DNA of 64,000 nucleotides from Bradyrhizobium sp. CIAT3101 (GCF_029714945.1 NZ_CP121634.1:7027001-7091000), one strand, 5' to 3'; positions 9,642-19,484 are shown, numbered from the stretch's first letter. The notes: generated from the sequence alone by a model not told the origin. Translations and numbers: made by a program.

Positions 9642-9838
9642 TATGGACCACGAGAGGTTCCGGCTAGAACCGCAGAACCGCGCAATCTAATCGACAAATA
9701 CATCTGCCCGTCGAGCAGGTTCAAAGATTACGTCCTCATCACCGGGGAGTTGGAGGATGCTAAGCGCAGGCTGGACCTCGAGTCCGAGAAGTTCCCGGAC
9801 GAGGAGCGCCTGCGAATTTTAGCGAGCGTTCTGCGATA
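9642..9838 (+). pseudogene. Small hypothetical protein paralogue, frameshifted
   Basis: A short start (ATG 9642, MDHERFRLEP) runs into TAA after 13 codons. In another frame the family sequence continues as NLIDKYICPSSRFKDYVLIT then GELEDAKRRLDLESEKF and PDEERLRILASVLR, ending at TAA about 9838. One base change joins them into a protein of about 65 residues. It is the paralogue of the gene at 9163-9369 on the other strand. Confidence 0.4.
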
Positions 9839-9929
9839 ATCAGAACTGTTGCAGTACGCGTCACCCGGTCTTCGGCGCCTCATCGGCCACGTCGAAATGC
9901 CGGCGGCAATCCGCACGCGACCGTCCAGC

Positions 9930-10340
9930 TCACCGCCGATGGCTGAGTGATGTCGTCGTAGAGCTGCCGTAGCACTGCTGCGCCGTAGCGATTTGATCGA
10001 TCGCGTCCGCCAGCCCTCCTAAGAAGACCCGATACCACGTATCATCATCGGGCAGCTCCCACTCCCACAGACTGGCGACGTATCGGGTCAGCGCGATGAC
10101 GCCCGCGATCGTGGTTGGCGTTGAACGGATGAGCACATTTGCATGCTCCGTGAGAGCCAGGTTCCTTGCCGCTGATTTCGTCGGCGGCATCAAATTCGGC
10201 GCCCTGCTCAAGCTTCGCCGTTACCGACGCAGCCGCGTCGTAGTGGGCGGACAGTTCGCGATGACGCTCGATCACTACGAAGATCAGATCCCGATCGGCT
10301 GCACCAGTCGACTGGGCAGAACTTTCCTGCGATGACAAAT
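9930..10340 (-). pseudogene. Frameshifted hypothetical protein
   Basis: The upstream frame (from about 10340: DLIFVVIERHRELSAHYDAA, later LEQGAEFDAADEI) and the downstream frame (NVLIRSTPTTIAGVIALTRY, then LGGLADAIDQIATAQQ) together match a widespread Bradyrhizobium hypothetical protein. That family has an N-terminal helical pair and a conserved TTxAGVxAL segment. The switch of frame is near 10180. Function unknown. Confidence 0.55.
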
Positions 10341-10597
10341 TATTGACCCCGGCAAATTGCAGGCGATATAGCATCACAGCCGCGACGATAATCAGCGTAG
10401 ACAGGCTGTCGTCCGCTGTCTTTCTGCTCGATCGGCTTGGGATCAGACGAAGTGGCACCAGCGAACAGTGAGCGACATGGCAGGTGGAATGCGAACCGAA
10501 ATAGAGCTGGGCTTCTATCCCTGTGACCGACGGAATTTTTCCGCATTCTCCGCGGCAACAGCTAGGGCCTGAGAGAGCTTGAGCGCCTGATCTGCCG

Positions 10598-10729
10598 TTA
10601 CCTGAAAACGCCCACAAGGCTCGCGATAGCGACAGTGATCTCGTCGTCGATCTGCTCAACTATGATCGCAGCCGACTCGTCGATTTCGATCTCTGCGATA
10701 AGCCCGAGGTCGTCACGTTCCTTTGCCAT
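10598..10729 (-). CDS. Tiny acidic hypothetical ORF
   Basis: Forty-three residues (MAKERDDLGLIAEIEIDESA, then VEQIDDEITVAIASL). A neighbouring frame continues with a helical segment (ADQALKLSQALAVAAENAEK) down to about 10513, so the gene may be a frameshifted form of a protein of about 75 residues. Function unknown. Confidence 0.3.
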   Translation of the reverse strand: MAKERDDLGLIAEIEIDESAAIIVEQIDDEITVAIASLVGVFR

Positions 10730-10854
10730 CGGTACACTCCCCATGTGCCCCTGCCATTGGTATATTGGAGATCGTGTCTTAGGTCACTGCGGAATTGATG
10801 GGCACCGCGAGAGCTCGCGGGCCGGAATGCTCTGAGCACTGCGCCTGGCTGTAA

Positions 10855-10983
10855 TCATCGATGAAAGCCCGCCATGTAGCGGATTGCGACGAAAGTCCCG
10901 ACGACAACGACGGCCGTGATAGCGACTGAAAACCCCACTCGAACCAAGAACTGGCCAGGGCTAAGTCCGTCCCATGAACTCAT
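10855..10983 (-). CDS. Tiny single-span membrane protein
   Basis: A 42-residue frame, MSSWDGLSPGQFLVR followed by one hydrophobic span (VAITAVVVVGTFVAI) and the end RYMAGFHR. It has clear coding character and resembles small single-span proteins that are common in Bradyrhizobium. Role unknown. Confidence 0.45.
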   Translation of the reverse strand: MSSWDGLSPGQFLVRVGFSVAITAVVVVGTFVAIRYMAGFHR

Positions 10984-11036
10984 TTTCTTGCTTTGCGTTG
11001 CGACTCGGGCTTGCACCTGAGCCGTTATGCCTTCAG

Positions 11037-11320
11037 TTAAATGCGCGGGTTGATCCAGTCCCGGACCTCTTTAGACAACCAGCCTTGATGCTGACCGTTC
11101 ACCAGTCTCGTGACAATGAGCCTATCGTGTTTGTCCATGTGTCGTCGGATGTCGGCGTCTAGCGCCTCAGCTGTCGACGGCGCTGGATGAACAACACGGA
11201 ATCGAGGCCCTCATCCTTGATGTGACTGTAGTGTGAAATGTGATCGATCAGATTCTGTCGAGCCTGGGCGTAGTTCGCCTTATGTTTATTCAAATCCCAA
11301 GTGACCAAATACACGGCCAT
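11037..11320 (-). pseudogene. Decayed SinR-like small protein
   Basis: The start MAVYLVTWDLNKHKANYAQA and DEGLDSVLFI are in one frame. After two small indels near 11165-11185 the rest (LDADIRRHMDKHDRLIVTRL, then NGQHQGWLSKEVRDWINPRI) is in another. Together they form a protein of about 93 residues of the kind annotated in rhizobia as SinR family. Its first strand (YLVTWDL) suggests a ferredoxin-like fold. The name SinR implies nothing firm about function. Confidence 0.55.
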
Positions 11321-12214
11321 TACTGATCTCCATAATTCACGTAGCGCGCTCAGCATTACCATACCACACGCAAACTGCGAGTAGTAGGCGGAATCTCGGT
11401 TGCCCACGCCGTGAATCATCGCGCATGTTGAGGAGCACGCCGGAAATCCTGGTTCAGCACAGTTTCGGTAGCACCGTCGCCGATGCACGGTTCAGCCCAC
11501 GGGCGATTTCGGGGAGCGTTGTGCCGGCACTGCCGTCAGAGTGAGCCGCCATCGCCGGCGGCTCGTGCTAGCCTTGAAATTCTGGCCGACTCGAAATCGG
11601 CTGAGACGGCCTGAAGTTCGAGACCAATATCGCGAAGGCTCAGCCCCGCTGATCGATCTCCGGTGTTGCCTTTGTTGGTCTTGCGCCTTCCAACACCATC
11701 GCGGCTCCGGTACTGAGCCTTAGGACTGAACGGGCGGGCATCATCCGTGCCGAAAGCAAGCGCGATTGTCCGTTTTGCTCGCTCAAACAGCCACGGGTTG
11801 AGAACAATCAATGACTCGCTGGTCGCACCCCTGGACTTGTCCGACCGAAAATGGGCATTTGTCGCACGATCGTATCGCTTCGTTCGCGCCGCGTATTACT
11901 CTCGCTCTCCAAATGGGAGTGCGGCTTCACGGACCGTGACCAAGGCGCCTCGCGTCGCGACGACAGCCGTATTAAACGACATGCGATAATCTGTCGGGGT
12001 TCGAGCCAGTGGGCCGTTTTGATCGCCCCCCTGGAAAAGACAGTACGTTTACAGATCATCCGGACAGCGCCCTCTTGAGCCCGGCAGCGCGTCTCTTCGG
12101 CGGCCCGCGCCGTGCCGGTGGCTGTCCCCGACCAAGACCCGGCCCCGCCTCTCCTGTTCGGGAGGATCATCCTATCTCCGGGACCCCGATCAAACCGACC
12201 ATTAGCATTGAAAG
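11321..12214. other. Degraded stretch
   Basis: Short open frames on both strands (for example 11536-11811 minus, 11851-12078 plus) lack recognisable domains. I see no RNA gene or repeat. Likely remnants of older genes. Confidence 0.35.
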
Positions 12215-12439
12215 GTGTGCCGCAATGAGATCCATGGTGCTTCAAAAAAGTGCGGCTGGCATTGCTGTCAGGTACTCACCTCCGTTCTTACAGGGCCCTC
12301 TGCCGAAACGATCAAAAACCCTCCGGCCGCGCCGAAAGCAAAGCTGCCGTCCTGGACGGGCCTTGCGCTACTTGTGCTTGTCGCGGATACCCTGATGGCG
12401 GTGTTCGCCTGGATCGCAGTAGGCTTCGTCCTGAACTGA
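12215..12439 (+). CDS. Small membrane protein, possibly a remnant
   Basis: The end of this frame (KNPPAAPKAKLPSWTG, then one hydrophobic span LALLVLVADTLMAVFAWIAV) looks like a short single-span protein. The cysteine-rich first third (MCRNEIHGASKKCGWHCCQ) looks like random reading frame, so the true start may be further in. It converges with and overlaps the minus-strand gene at 12368. Confidence 0.35.
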   Translation: MCRNEIHGASKKCGWHCCQVLTSVLTGPSAETIKNPPAAPKAKLPSWTGLALLVLVADTLMAVFAWIAVGFVLN

Positions 12440-12667
12440 GATGTTATGCCGGCAGAACGCTGCCAGCAGGTAGGCGATCTGGCTGACGACGAGGCATCCG
12501 ATGACGACGGACACGCCAGCGAAGAAGCCGAAGTCGGAGACCTGAAGAACGATCGCGGCGAGGACCGCGATCGCCGGAGACACTAGCACCATGGCCCAGA
12601 CCCGAAAGGACAGGCCCGTCGCGAGCCCGATGATCGCGCTCCCTAGCAGGGCTAGAATAATCGTCAC
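12368..12667 (-). CDS. Small integral membrane protein
   Basis: Ninety-nine residues with three hydrophobic segments (IILALLGSAIIGLATGL, MVLVSPAIAVLAAIVL, FFAGVSVVIGCLVVSQIA). The last 28 residues overlap the plus-strand gene and are polar. It resembles uncharacterised Bradyrhizobium three-span proteins. No functional inference is possible. Confidence 0.5.
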   Translation of the reverse strand: MTIILALLGSAIIGLATGLSFRVWAMVLVSPAIAVLAAIVLQVSDFGFFAGVSVVIGCLVVSQIAYLLAAFCRHNISVQDEAYCDPGEHRHQGIRDKHK

Positions 12668-13436
12668 TTTTCACTTCCAGTTTGAGTGCGAGCCGCACCG
12701 CAATCCATCATCTGGATCGCTCTAACAAGGATCGCGTTGTCCGCCGCGCCGATCGAGCGGAGTTAGTGTTAACCTCGACAATGCCCTTAAAATTCATCCG
12801 GGCCAGACCTGTTCTGAGGGGCTGTCTCGAAACACCTCGAACGGACTTACCGCGGCGGACGGCAAAAGCACTGGATAAAGCTGAAGAACCGCTGCCATCC
12901 TGCAATGGCGCGTGAGCTATGACCGTTTTCATCTACGTTGTCTTTCCACAACGTTCGGAGGCTCGCGGCTATGAATCTTGTCTGAACCACAAGTTCTGGC
13001 GTGACCCGAGCGCCCCTTTGCCCACCAGGAAGCCGCTGCCCGCAAGCTGGTCGAATACGTCAATCGGCCCTTTAATTGCGGATTATTGTCAACTCTCTTT
13101 GAAGCCATTCGGCAAGACGGTAGCGCTCGACCCGTCGGAGCGGGTCGGGTTGCGGAGATGGGACGAGCGCGGCTGGTAGATCGATAGCCAGCTCGGTAGT
13201 CGTGGGCCGATTGGCCGTTACCTAAATCTCAATGTGATCAGCTGCCCGTCGCTGGGGTCATGGTCCTTTCCGAGGTCGCAGGCGCCTCATGATGATGTCC
13301 GGATCGGGTGCCTCATCGTTTGCAACGGCGTGCGGGCGAGCCCGCCACCAGCCGATTGACCGAGGTCACCACGACCACCGTCCCAGCGGGACATCGCCGG
13401 GCCCGGCGGACCGGGCCAGGAACTTGCAGAATAAGG
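12668..13436. other. Mostly degraded stretch
   Basis: A remnant of a small cytoplasmic protein may lie at about 13010-13182 on plus strand (frame reading HQEAAARKLVEYVNRPFN), but no intact gene is present. The rest shows nothing recognisable up to the IS110 3' end. Confidence 0.3.
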
Positions 13437-14462
13437 TCAGGCCGGCGCGTGGCTCCAGTCGAACGACGTGCCATCCACCCAAATGCAGTGGAGGATCACA
13501 GCGATCTTGCGTGCAATGGCGACCTTTGCCTTTTTCAAACCGACCCGCTTCACGAGCTTCATTCCCCACGCCTTGAGGGAAGACCATTTTTTGGTCCGAT
13601 AGAGATGGACCGTCGCTGCCTCGAATAGGTAGGTTCGGAGAAGCCTGTCGCCCCATCGGGATATCCTGCCACTAGTGTCAGTTTCACCAGATTGGTTGCG
13701 CCGAGGTGTGAGGCCGAGATAGGCGCCGACTGTCGAGGCCGATCGGAAGCGGGACGGGTCATCGATCGTATGGCGGAAGGTCAAGGCAGTAACCACGCCA
13801 ACACCAGGAACCGTCATCAGGCGACGCGTCGTCTCGTCAGACTTTGCCAATCGGCGGACCTCGTCGTCGAATTTGCTCTGCTGCTGGCAGATATGCTCAT
13901 GAATCGACAGGAGCGGCTCGACCACGTTGAGGAGTTGATGATCTTCGCCCAATAGCTCGCCGACCTGGCTACGAAACTGTTGGCCAATCGCGCGAGGGAA
14001 TAGCAACCCACATTCCTTGATCAGACTGCGGACCTGGTTCTCGATATCCCGCCGCATGGACACAAGGCGAGATCGCGCGACAAGAATCGCTCGAACCTTC
14101 TGGCTCTCCTCGCTCTTGATCTTGACTTCTCGATACCATCCAACCCGCACCAGTTCGGCAAGGCCCCGAGCATCATTCCGATCGCTCTTATTCATGCGGA
14201 CAGACAGTGCTGCGTGTGCATGCCTTGCATCGATGCAAACGACGGGCAGTTCAACCCTACGAAGCTCGTGCCAAAGCCAGCTTGCCATCGCGCCCGTCTC
14301 AAAGCCGATACGCTCCGCCAATGGCGCATGCTTGCGAAGCAGCTTGGACAGATCGCCGGGATCAGACTTGGCCTTCCCTTCAAAGATCGCTTGACCAGTC
14401 TCGTTGACCACGCAAACCGAAGTCTCTCTTTGCGAGACATCCAGGCCGACGTATTGCCTCAT
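13437..14462 (-). mobile_element. IS110-family transposase, apparently intact
   Basis: A 341-residue DEDD transposase. The N-terminal RuvC-like domain begins [17 protein letters not shown], with [11 protein letters not shown] and [16 protein letters not shown] carrying later acidic residues. The C-terminal Transposase_20 domain has [31 protein letters not shown] and [14 protein letters not shown]110 elements recombine through a bridge RNA encoded in the flanking non-coding end and lack terminal inverted repeats, so I do not set the outer limits. The non-coding flank at about 14463-14640 is the place to look for a bridge RNA. Confidence 0.85.
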
Positions 14463-14640
14463 GACAGCTCCTCCGAATCGCTTGATTGCGAGAGCTCGAC
14501 GATAACGGAGCTTTTATGCCCCCGGGCGCTGACCGCAATTACGTCATCGTTTTCAGTGTCAGGCACCGTGCTGCTGGGCTTGCTAGCCGCCAAGCACTTT
14601 TGCTTGGTCAAGGCGCAAAAGCGCAACGAGCGCACTCGCT

Positions 14641-14739
14641 TTAAGTGAACGCAAAGGCGAGCAGGCTCGAGCAGAGCATCACCAGACCGGCCGCGGTCAG
14701 TGTCAGGAAGCTGTCGGAGACAAGGTCACGATTGCGCAT
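14641..14739 (-). CDS. Possible tiny membrane peptide
   Basis: A 32-residue frame, MRNRDLVSDSFLTLTAAGLV followed by MLCSSLLAFAFT, with one hydrophobic span. It could be real, as short one-span peptides of this type occur in Bradyrhizobium, but there is no clear ribosome binding site. Confidence 0.25.
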   Translation of the reverse strand: MRNRDLVSDSFLTLTAAGLVMLCSSLLAFAFT

Positions 14740-14876
14740 GAAACACCTACGATTGCTCCGTAGGAGCGAGGGCGGCAGTCCCGCCTTGGCGCAACAGCCG
14801 GCCACCGCCTCAAGCGCCTTTTTCCCGCCAGCGCTCCTACTTAGGTCTCGGGAATGGGACACCGGCTATACGGCTG

Positions 14877-15116
14877 ATGCTCGCGGGTCTGCTCACCGGG
14901 ATCGTACACGATCGCAAGCTGATCCGTGAGGCTCAGGTCAACATCGCCATTCGATGGTTTGCTGGTTATGGCCTGCACGAGCAGCTACCGCACCATTCAA
15001 GCCTGACGCGCATCCGCCAGCGCTGGGGCGAAGAGCGATTCCGTAGGATCTTCAAATGCACGGTCGAGGCCTGCCTGAAGGCCAAGATCGCAACAGGGCG
15101 AAGGTGGGGCGGCTAA
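14877..15116 (+). pseudogene. IS5/IS1182-type transposase N-terminal fragment
   Basis: MLAGLLTGIVHDRKLIREAQ, then IAIRWFAGYGLHEQLPHHSS and LTRIRQRWGEERFRRIF is the N-terminal DUF772 domain of IS5/IS1182-type transposases. It stops after about 75 residues at TAA 15114-15116. The DDE catalytic domain is absent. Confidence 0.7.
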
Positions 15117-15118
15117 CC

Positions 15119-15190
15119 ATGGTGACGCGGAAGGAACTGACGGCGGCGGCAGGCGCGCGCTATCGGATCGAGTCGCGCCAATTCGGCCAG
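15119..15190 (+). pseudogene. Transposase/integrase N-terminal fragment
   Basis: The short sequence MVTRKELTAAAGARYR resembles the first residues of a single-ORF integrase-core transposase common in rhizobia. Homology ends after about 20 residues. It begins immediately after the previous IS fragment, a nested-insertion scar. Confidence 0.3.
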
Positions 15191-15666
15191 GCGATACGCC
15201 CGGGAAATCGACCCGAAATGAATCACGGTCAAACCCGCGCGCAAGTTCGGCTCATCATATAACGCAATCGGCGCGACAGGCTCGAAACCGGAAAACCTCG
15301 TCCATGCAAACTCGGGATTTATTTATCACAACCGGCTTCTGCAGTCTGTGGATCGTCCGATTGTATGTCACTCGACCGATGCACAGTTCGCTGTTCCCTC
15401 GACAAGATTCTCCGAATGATTGCAGGGCAAAGCAAGCAATCTCCCGGCCGGATGGACAGCAGCTCGGCAAGCGAATGCCCTGGGCAGGATCGCGCAGGAT
15501 CGGGCCACCACTGCGGATATTCCCGGTTCTACCCATTTAGATTGAAACTTTGCTTCCCATTGAGTTGGAAGAAAATTCTACTACCAGTTGCTATCTTGAT
15601 CGATCCCAACTGCGGTTTGGAATGGTAGCACCGAATATACGAGCTAGAGGGGGTTGCGCTTCGACC
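15191..15666. other. LysR upstream region
   Basis: No gene is seen. The last 160 bases (from about 15507) are shared with 4809-4968 upstream of the LysR fragment, so they are probably the native LysR promoter region. I could not pick a promoter or LysR-box with confidence. Confidence 0.4.
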
Positions 15667-16746
15667 GTGCCAATGGAATTTCGAGATCTACGCTGGGCTA
15701 TCGTCGCATCCCAGCACCGAAGCCTCCGCCAAGCGGCAGAGACCCTCAGGGTTAAGCAGTCAACGCTGAGTCGCCGCCTGCGCAATCTCGAACATAAGTT
15801 GGGCGGTGCCATCTTCGAGCGCACTAAAGCCGGTACGCGACCGACCATCGAAGGTCAGGAATTCCTCGATGCTGCCCGGCGCATCGTGAATGATACTGAG
15901 GCGATGACCGGCCGCCTCAAGAGCCGCTGGCGCGGCGAGAGCGGTCTATTGAACATCGGGATCCACGCCTCATTCTCCGCCGGCAATCTACGGGCCACCC
16001 TTCTCGAGCACCAGCGGCGCTTCCCTGATGTCAAACCGCATTTCGTCGACGGATCGAGCGACGATTTGATGTCCGATCTCGCCAGCTCCGCCATTGACGT
16101 CGCCTTCCTGGTCGAGCCCAATGCGAGCTGGAGCGACAGATCCTTGTTGCTCTGGGGCGAACGTGCCGTGGTTGCTCTCCCCGCGGGTCATCCGTTAGCA
16201 GGCCGTGATGTGGTTCACTGGGGCGAACTGAGGCACGAAGCCCTTTTGGTGACAGAACACGGCCCCGGTCCCGAACTCGTCAAGCTTCTCATCAGCAAGA
16301 TGGGAAGTCTTGATACTTGTCAATTGCTCCACCATGAAGCGTCGCTCGACCGGCTTCTCACCTCGGTCGGAGCCGGCTGGGGTATCCTCCTGGCACTCGA
16401 AGGTGCGACGGGCGCTAACTATCCGGGTGTTACCTTCCGCGAGGTGCATGATGCCCAGGGCCCGACGCAGCTGAACTTTCGCGCCTATTGGCGGCAGGAC
16501 AATTGCAATCCATCGCTGCGTCCGTTGCTCGACCTGCTTCGCGAGCGCTATCCGGATCTCTCGGCCGCACCAGGGACGGACCGAGCAGCATTTCGCCGCG
16601 CCTTCGCGAAGGCCCGGCCGGTCGCCATGAAGCGCTCGATCATCGGCGCGATCAGCTTCCCTGGCTCAATCGGCGTCGTCGAATCTCCAACTCGCGTCAA
16701 AATCCCGGCATCATCCGGACTCTATCGGACTGTTTCATGCCTGTGA
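15667..16746 (+). CDS. LysR-family transcriptional regulator with altered C-terminus
   Basis: The N-terminal winged HTH (FRDLRWAIVASQHRSLRQAA, LRVKQSTLSRRLRNLEH) is followed by a full LysR substrate-binding domain (HASFSAGNLRATLLEHQRRF, VAFLVEPNASWSDRSL, LLRERYPDLS) to about residue 310. GTG 15667 is preferred because it is conserved in the 5' copy at 4969, while the ATG at 15673 is not. The last 45 or so residues (RRAFAKARPVAMKRSIIGAI onward) are read through antisense DUF2274 sequence, so the natural stop has been lost. In rhizobial ICEs a LysR gene commonly converges on DUF2274, which explains the arrangement. The ligand is unknown. Confidence 0.8.
   Translation: MPMEFRDLRWAIVASQHRSLRQAAETLRVKQSTLSRRLRNLEHKLGGAIFERTKAGTRPTIEGQEFLDAARRIVNDTEAMTGRLKSRWRGESGLLNIGIHASFSAGNLRATLLEHQRRFPDVKPHFVDGSSDDLMSDLASSAIDVAFLVEPNASWSDRSLLLWGERAVVALPAGHPLAGRDVVHWGELRHEALLVTEHGPGPELVKLLISKMGSLDTCQLLHHEASLDRLLTSVGAGWGILLALEGATGANYPGVTFREVHDAQGPTQLNFRAYWRQDNCNPSLRPLLDLLRERYPDLSAAPGTDRAAFRRAFAKARPVAMKRSIIGAISFPGSIGVVESPTRVKIPASSGLYRTVSCL
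16615..16720 (-). pseudogene. DUF2274 3' remnant
   Basis: The minus strand matches the second half of the DUF2274 gene at 20568-20798. The shared part covers KI(L/P)TR, the P-I-EPAKLIAPMIERFMAT region and the phenylalanine after it. Only about 35 codons remain. It shows that an earlier trbI-DUF2274 end once faced this LysR gene. Confidence 0.6.
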
Positions 16747-16982
16747 TGTCTGGTTGCTATGACGATTGCCGAACATGCACACGATGACGAGGCTGGCGGA
16801 GGCGTTGATAGCCGGGGCGGGATCGAGCCCGTCCCGGCTATCAACGGCGCCGAGGGAAGTCCTATCCTGGAGTTCTACCTCACCGATCTGGCGTCTCTCC
16901 GGGAGACAGTCGTTGCAAGGTGGCTCCGAAAACAGGCGGTCTGCAAACTGCGCGGGTATGGACTGGCCGGACAGCTCTCTGC

Positions 16983-17533
16983 TCAAGCAATGGTTTCCAC
17001 GATTTCATAGCGCCGGATCAGCGGTCCGATCCCCTCGTTGAGCAGGGTCAGGACGTTCTGCGTTGTCGGAGCGAGGAGTTCAATCCGCTCGATGCGAACC
17101 GGACTCCATGAAGGCTCCTTATCGTCATCCGAGGCGACTTCCTCGCGGAGCTCGAGGACGGCCTGTCGCACCTCGTCCAGTTCCGCAAAAAAGAAACCGG
17201 GGATTCCTGTGTCTTTCCAGCGGTCTTCGCTCGGTTCAGCCTCACGTGAGTAGGTATATAAGATCATGGTTCCGGCCTGCATCCCTGCGGCACCCCCGCC
17301 GGTTGCATACTTGCCTATTCTGCCATCGAAGATCAAATCCCCTTGTCGAGGACGATGGGGTTGTCGGTCGGTGCGGCTCGCGCGAGTCCGATGAAGTGCG
17401 TGCGCTCCGGGCAGCAAACGGGCACATGGCGCAACATTTCCAGACCTCCAGCCATCTCGTCGTGTGGCGCAGGCAGTGGAAGGTGATGCGCTTTTTTCTT
17501 CCACGAAGCGCAGGTTTTGTTGGCGCTGGCCAA
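16983..17533 (-). pseudogene. Hypothetical protein with single-base frameshift
   Basis: The upstream frame (HHLPLPAPHDEMAGGLEMLR, later DNPIVLDKG) and the downstream frame (DLIFDGRIGKYATGGGAAG, then MILYTYSREAEPSEDRW, FFFAELDEVRQAVLELREE) join if one G is restored in the G run near 17338. The downstream part alone is a coherent 94-residue C-terminal domain (from ATG 17267), so it could still be made as a short protein. I do not recognise the family. A sequencing error in the homopolymer cannot be excluded. Confidence 0.45.
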
Positions 17534-17575
17534 GTTGTTTTTTCTGAACCTAGGCTGCCGCCGACGCTGGCGCTC

Positions 17576-18871
17576 CTAATCGCTGAACCTAGCGCTGGCC
17601 TGCGGCCGAAGCACCCACGGGAAAGCGAACCAGAGCCATGCGATGATCTGAGGGACAAGATTGAGGGTAAAGGCTATCCGGTACGCGATGTCAGGATAAT
17701 GTCCCGCCTGAGGCGTCCAATGTTCAAGGACGAGGCCGGTGGCATATTGCAGGACAAACGCCCCACCGATATGGAACACGTTCAGAGCAGCATTGGCCCG
17801 TCCGGCAAGTTCTTTCGGGAAATAACTAGCCAGAATCGCATAGCTAAGCACCGTGGCTGCGCCGACGGCGGCCACGGCGGCCCACAGGACGTATGATGAC
17901 AACGGCCATCGCAGGATAATCGCGAGTTGCACGGCAATGAACACAAGGCCGACGACCGCGAGGAGCGCCTCTGTTCCAATGCCATAGCGACGCAGCCGAT
18001 CAGCCAGAACGCCTAGCAGGAGCGCACCCAGGCTGAGGGCTGCGGCCATGACAAACAAATGCTGCACCAACGCAGCGCGATCAAGTCCCTCGACGTCAGT
18101 GAACCACTGCGCCGCCCAAAGTCCCTGCAGCGCCCAGGCGGTGCCGACGGAAGTCGCTGATAGCGGCGCCAGACGCCAGAAATGCGGATCGGTATAAATC
18201 TTCTTCAAACTGGCCATGGCTGCTCCACGCATGACCGGCGTTGCCGATGCACTCTCGGGCACCAAGAGATAGATCATCGCCGAACAGCCGGCAGTGACGA
18301 CGGCGAACAATGCGAAGAGCGTCCTCCACCCAACCCAAGCCAGCAACAACTGCGCCGGCGAGGTCGCGGTGACCGCTCCCAATGCCCCGAGCATGACCAT
18401 CAGGCCGTTGAGAAACGGAAGACGGTCCTTCGGAAACCAGAGAACGAGGGCTTTCAATCCGGCGGTCAGGCTCGCGGCGACACCGAGACCGATTAGCGCC
18501 CGGCTGAGAGCCAGCATGATCAAATTATCTGACGTCGCAAACAATGCGGCGCCGACCGCAGCAGCAACCAGCAGCACGCTCTGGATCACCCGCGGACCAT
18601 ACCGATCCAGCAGGATGCCGACCGGTATCTGCGCCGCCGCGAAGGTGAGAAAATAGACCGAGGTCAGCAAGCCAAGATCGCCAGGGCCGAGCCCCAACTC
18701 CAATGTCAGGGGAGCGGCGATCAAGGCGTTGATTGTCCTGAAGAGGTACGAGAGATAATAGCCGACGGCAAATGGCAGAAATACCCGTATGATAAGAGCG
18801 AGACCATTGACATCTGCTAACTCGCGGCGCAGAGCGGAAGATGCCGTTGACGTGGGCAGCGTTGCGCGCAA
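17576..18871 (-). CDS. MFS transporter
   Basis: About 430 residues with twelve predicted spans, MFS superfamily. The N-half signature is seen (LTSVYFLTFAAAQIPVGILL, then DRYGPRVIQ, the motif A region) and the central loop separates two six-span halves. I place the start at TTG 18871, after the upstream CopG gene ends. In-frame ATGs at 18982 and 19078 would overlap that gene. It follows the CopG regulator on the same strand where trbB would normally be, so it is probably cargo that replaced the trb genes. The substrate is unknown. Confidence 0.75.
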   Translation of the reverse strand: MRATLPTSTASSALRRELADVNGLALIIRVFLPFAVGYYLSYLFRTINALIAAPLTLELGLGPGDLGLLTSVYFLTFAAAQIPVGILLDRYGPRVIQSVLLVAAAVGAALFATSDNLIMLALSRALIGLGVAASLTAGLKALVLWFPKDRLPFLNGLMVMLGALGAVTATSPAQLLLAWVGWRTLFALFAVVTAGCSAMIYLLVPESASATPVMRGAAMASLKKIYTDPHFWRLAPLSATSVGTAWALQGLWAAQWFTDVEGLDRAALVQHLFVMAAALSLGALLLGVLADRLRRYGIGTEALLAVVGLVFIAVQLAIILRWPLSSYVLWAAVAAVGAATVLSYAILASYFPKELAGRANAALNVFHIGGAFVLQYATGLVLEHWTPQAGHYPDIAYRIAFTLNLVPQIIAWLWFAFPWVLRPQASARFSD

Positions 18872-18878
18872 CGTCGTC

Positions 18879-19484
18879 TCATCGCCGCTGGATCTCTCGC
18901 TGAAGTGGGCCGTGAGCCTGTTTTGGAAAGGGCCGAGCGCTGCCGTCCTCCCGCACGGCAGCGTTCGGCTCTGATGCGCCATCAACCGCGGCGGATGCGC
19001 CAAAAATTGATTCAGAGGACTTGGAAGGTGTGCCGTGCGCCTCGCTGGCCGCGAAGTCGCACTCGGAGTGGTCCTCATTTCTGCTGACGCGCCGGTTCAA
19101 AGTCTCCCGCGTCAGAGATATCCCGAGCTCAACACGTCGTCCTACTTGCGCGGCGAACTCCTCGAAGCGTTTGGCGCCGACGACAGCAGCAATATGCTGC
19201 TCTGTAGCCGATAACGAGGGCGTAACGGCCAAGTGGTAGCGCGCGTGAAGGGCTGCGACCTCATTCACCATCTTGAGATCGGCACCGAGACGCCTGATCT
19301 GATCGTTCAGCTCAGCGAGGCGGTCTGCCACGATCGCGAAATGTTCAGCGGCGCTATCGGATTGAAGAAAGCGATCGAGCGCGGCTTCAATAAGTTCTGA
19401 TTTTGTCACGCCCGTGCGTGTAGCCGCGGCGGCGAGCCGCGTTGCCATGGATTCGCTGAGATGAACGCCAGTCCGGGTTGTCAT
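18879..19484 (-). CDS. CopG/ribbon-helix-helix regulator of the trb region
   Basis: A 201-residue protein. The N-terminal ribbon-helix-helix (MTTRTGVHLSESMATRLAAA, GVTKSELIEAALDRFL) is followed by a coiled helix (IVADRLAELNDQIRRLGADL) and the conserved ALHARYHLAVTP segment. It has the character of the CopG-type protein normally found just upstream of trbB in rhizobial ICE conjugation operons. Here trbB and following genes are missing and an MFS gene follows. RHH proteins bind operator DNA as dimers and often autoregulate. Confidence 0.75.
   Translation of the reverse strand: MTTRTGVHLSESMATRLAAAATRTGVTKSELIEAALDRFLQSDSAAEHFAIVADRLAELNDQIRRLGADLKMVNEVAALHARYHLAVTPSLSATEQHIAAVVGAKRFEEFAAQVGRRVELGISLTRETLNRRVSRNEDHSECDFAASEAHGTPSKSSESIFGASAAVDGASEPNAAVREDGSARPFPKQAHGPLQREIQRR

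Noticed and set aside
11037..11320. Cas2-like protein
   Set aside because: The first strand YLVTWDL recalls Cas2, but length, remaining motifs and the absence of any cas gene fit the rhizobial SinR-named family better.
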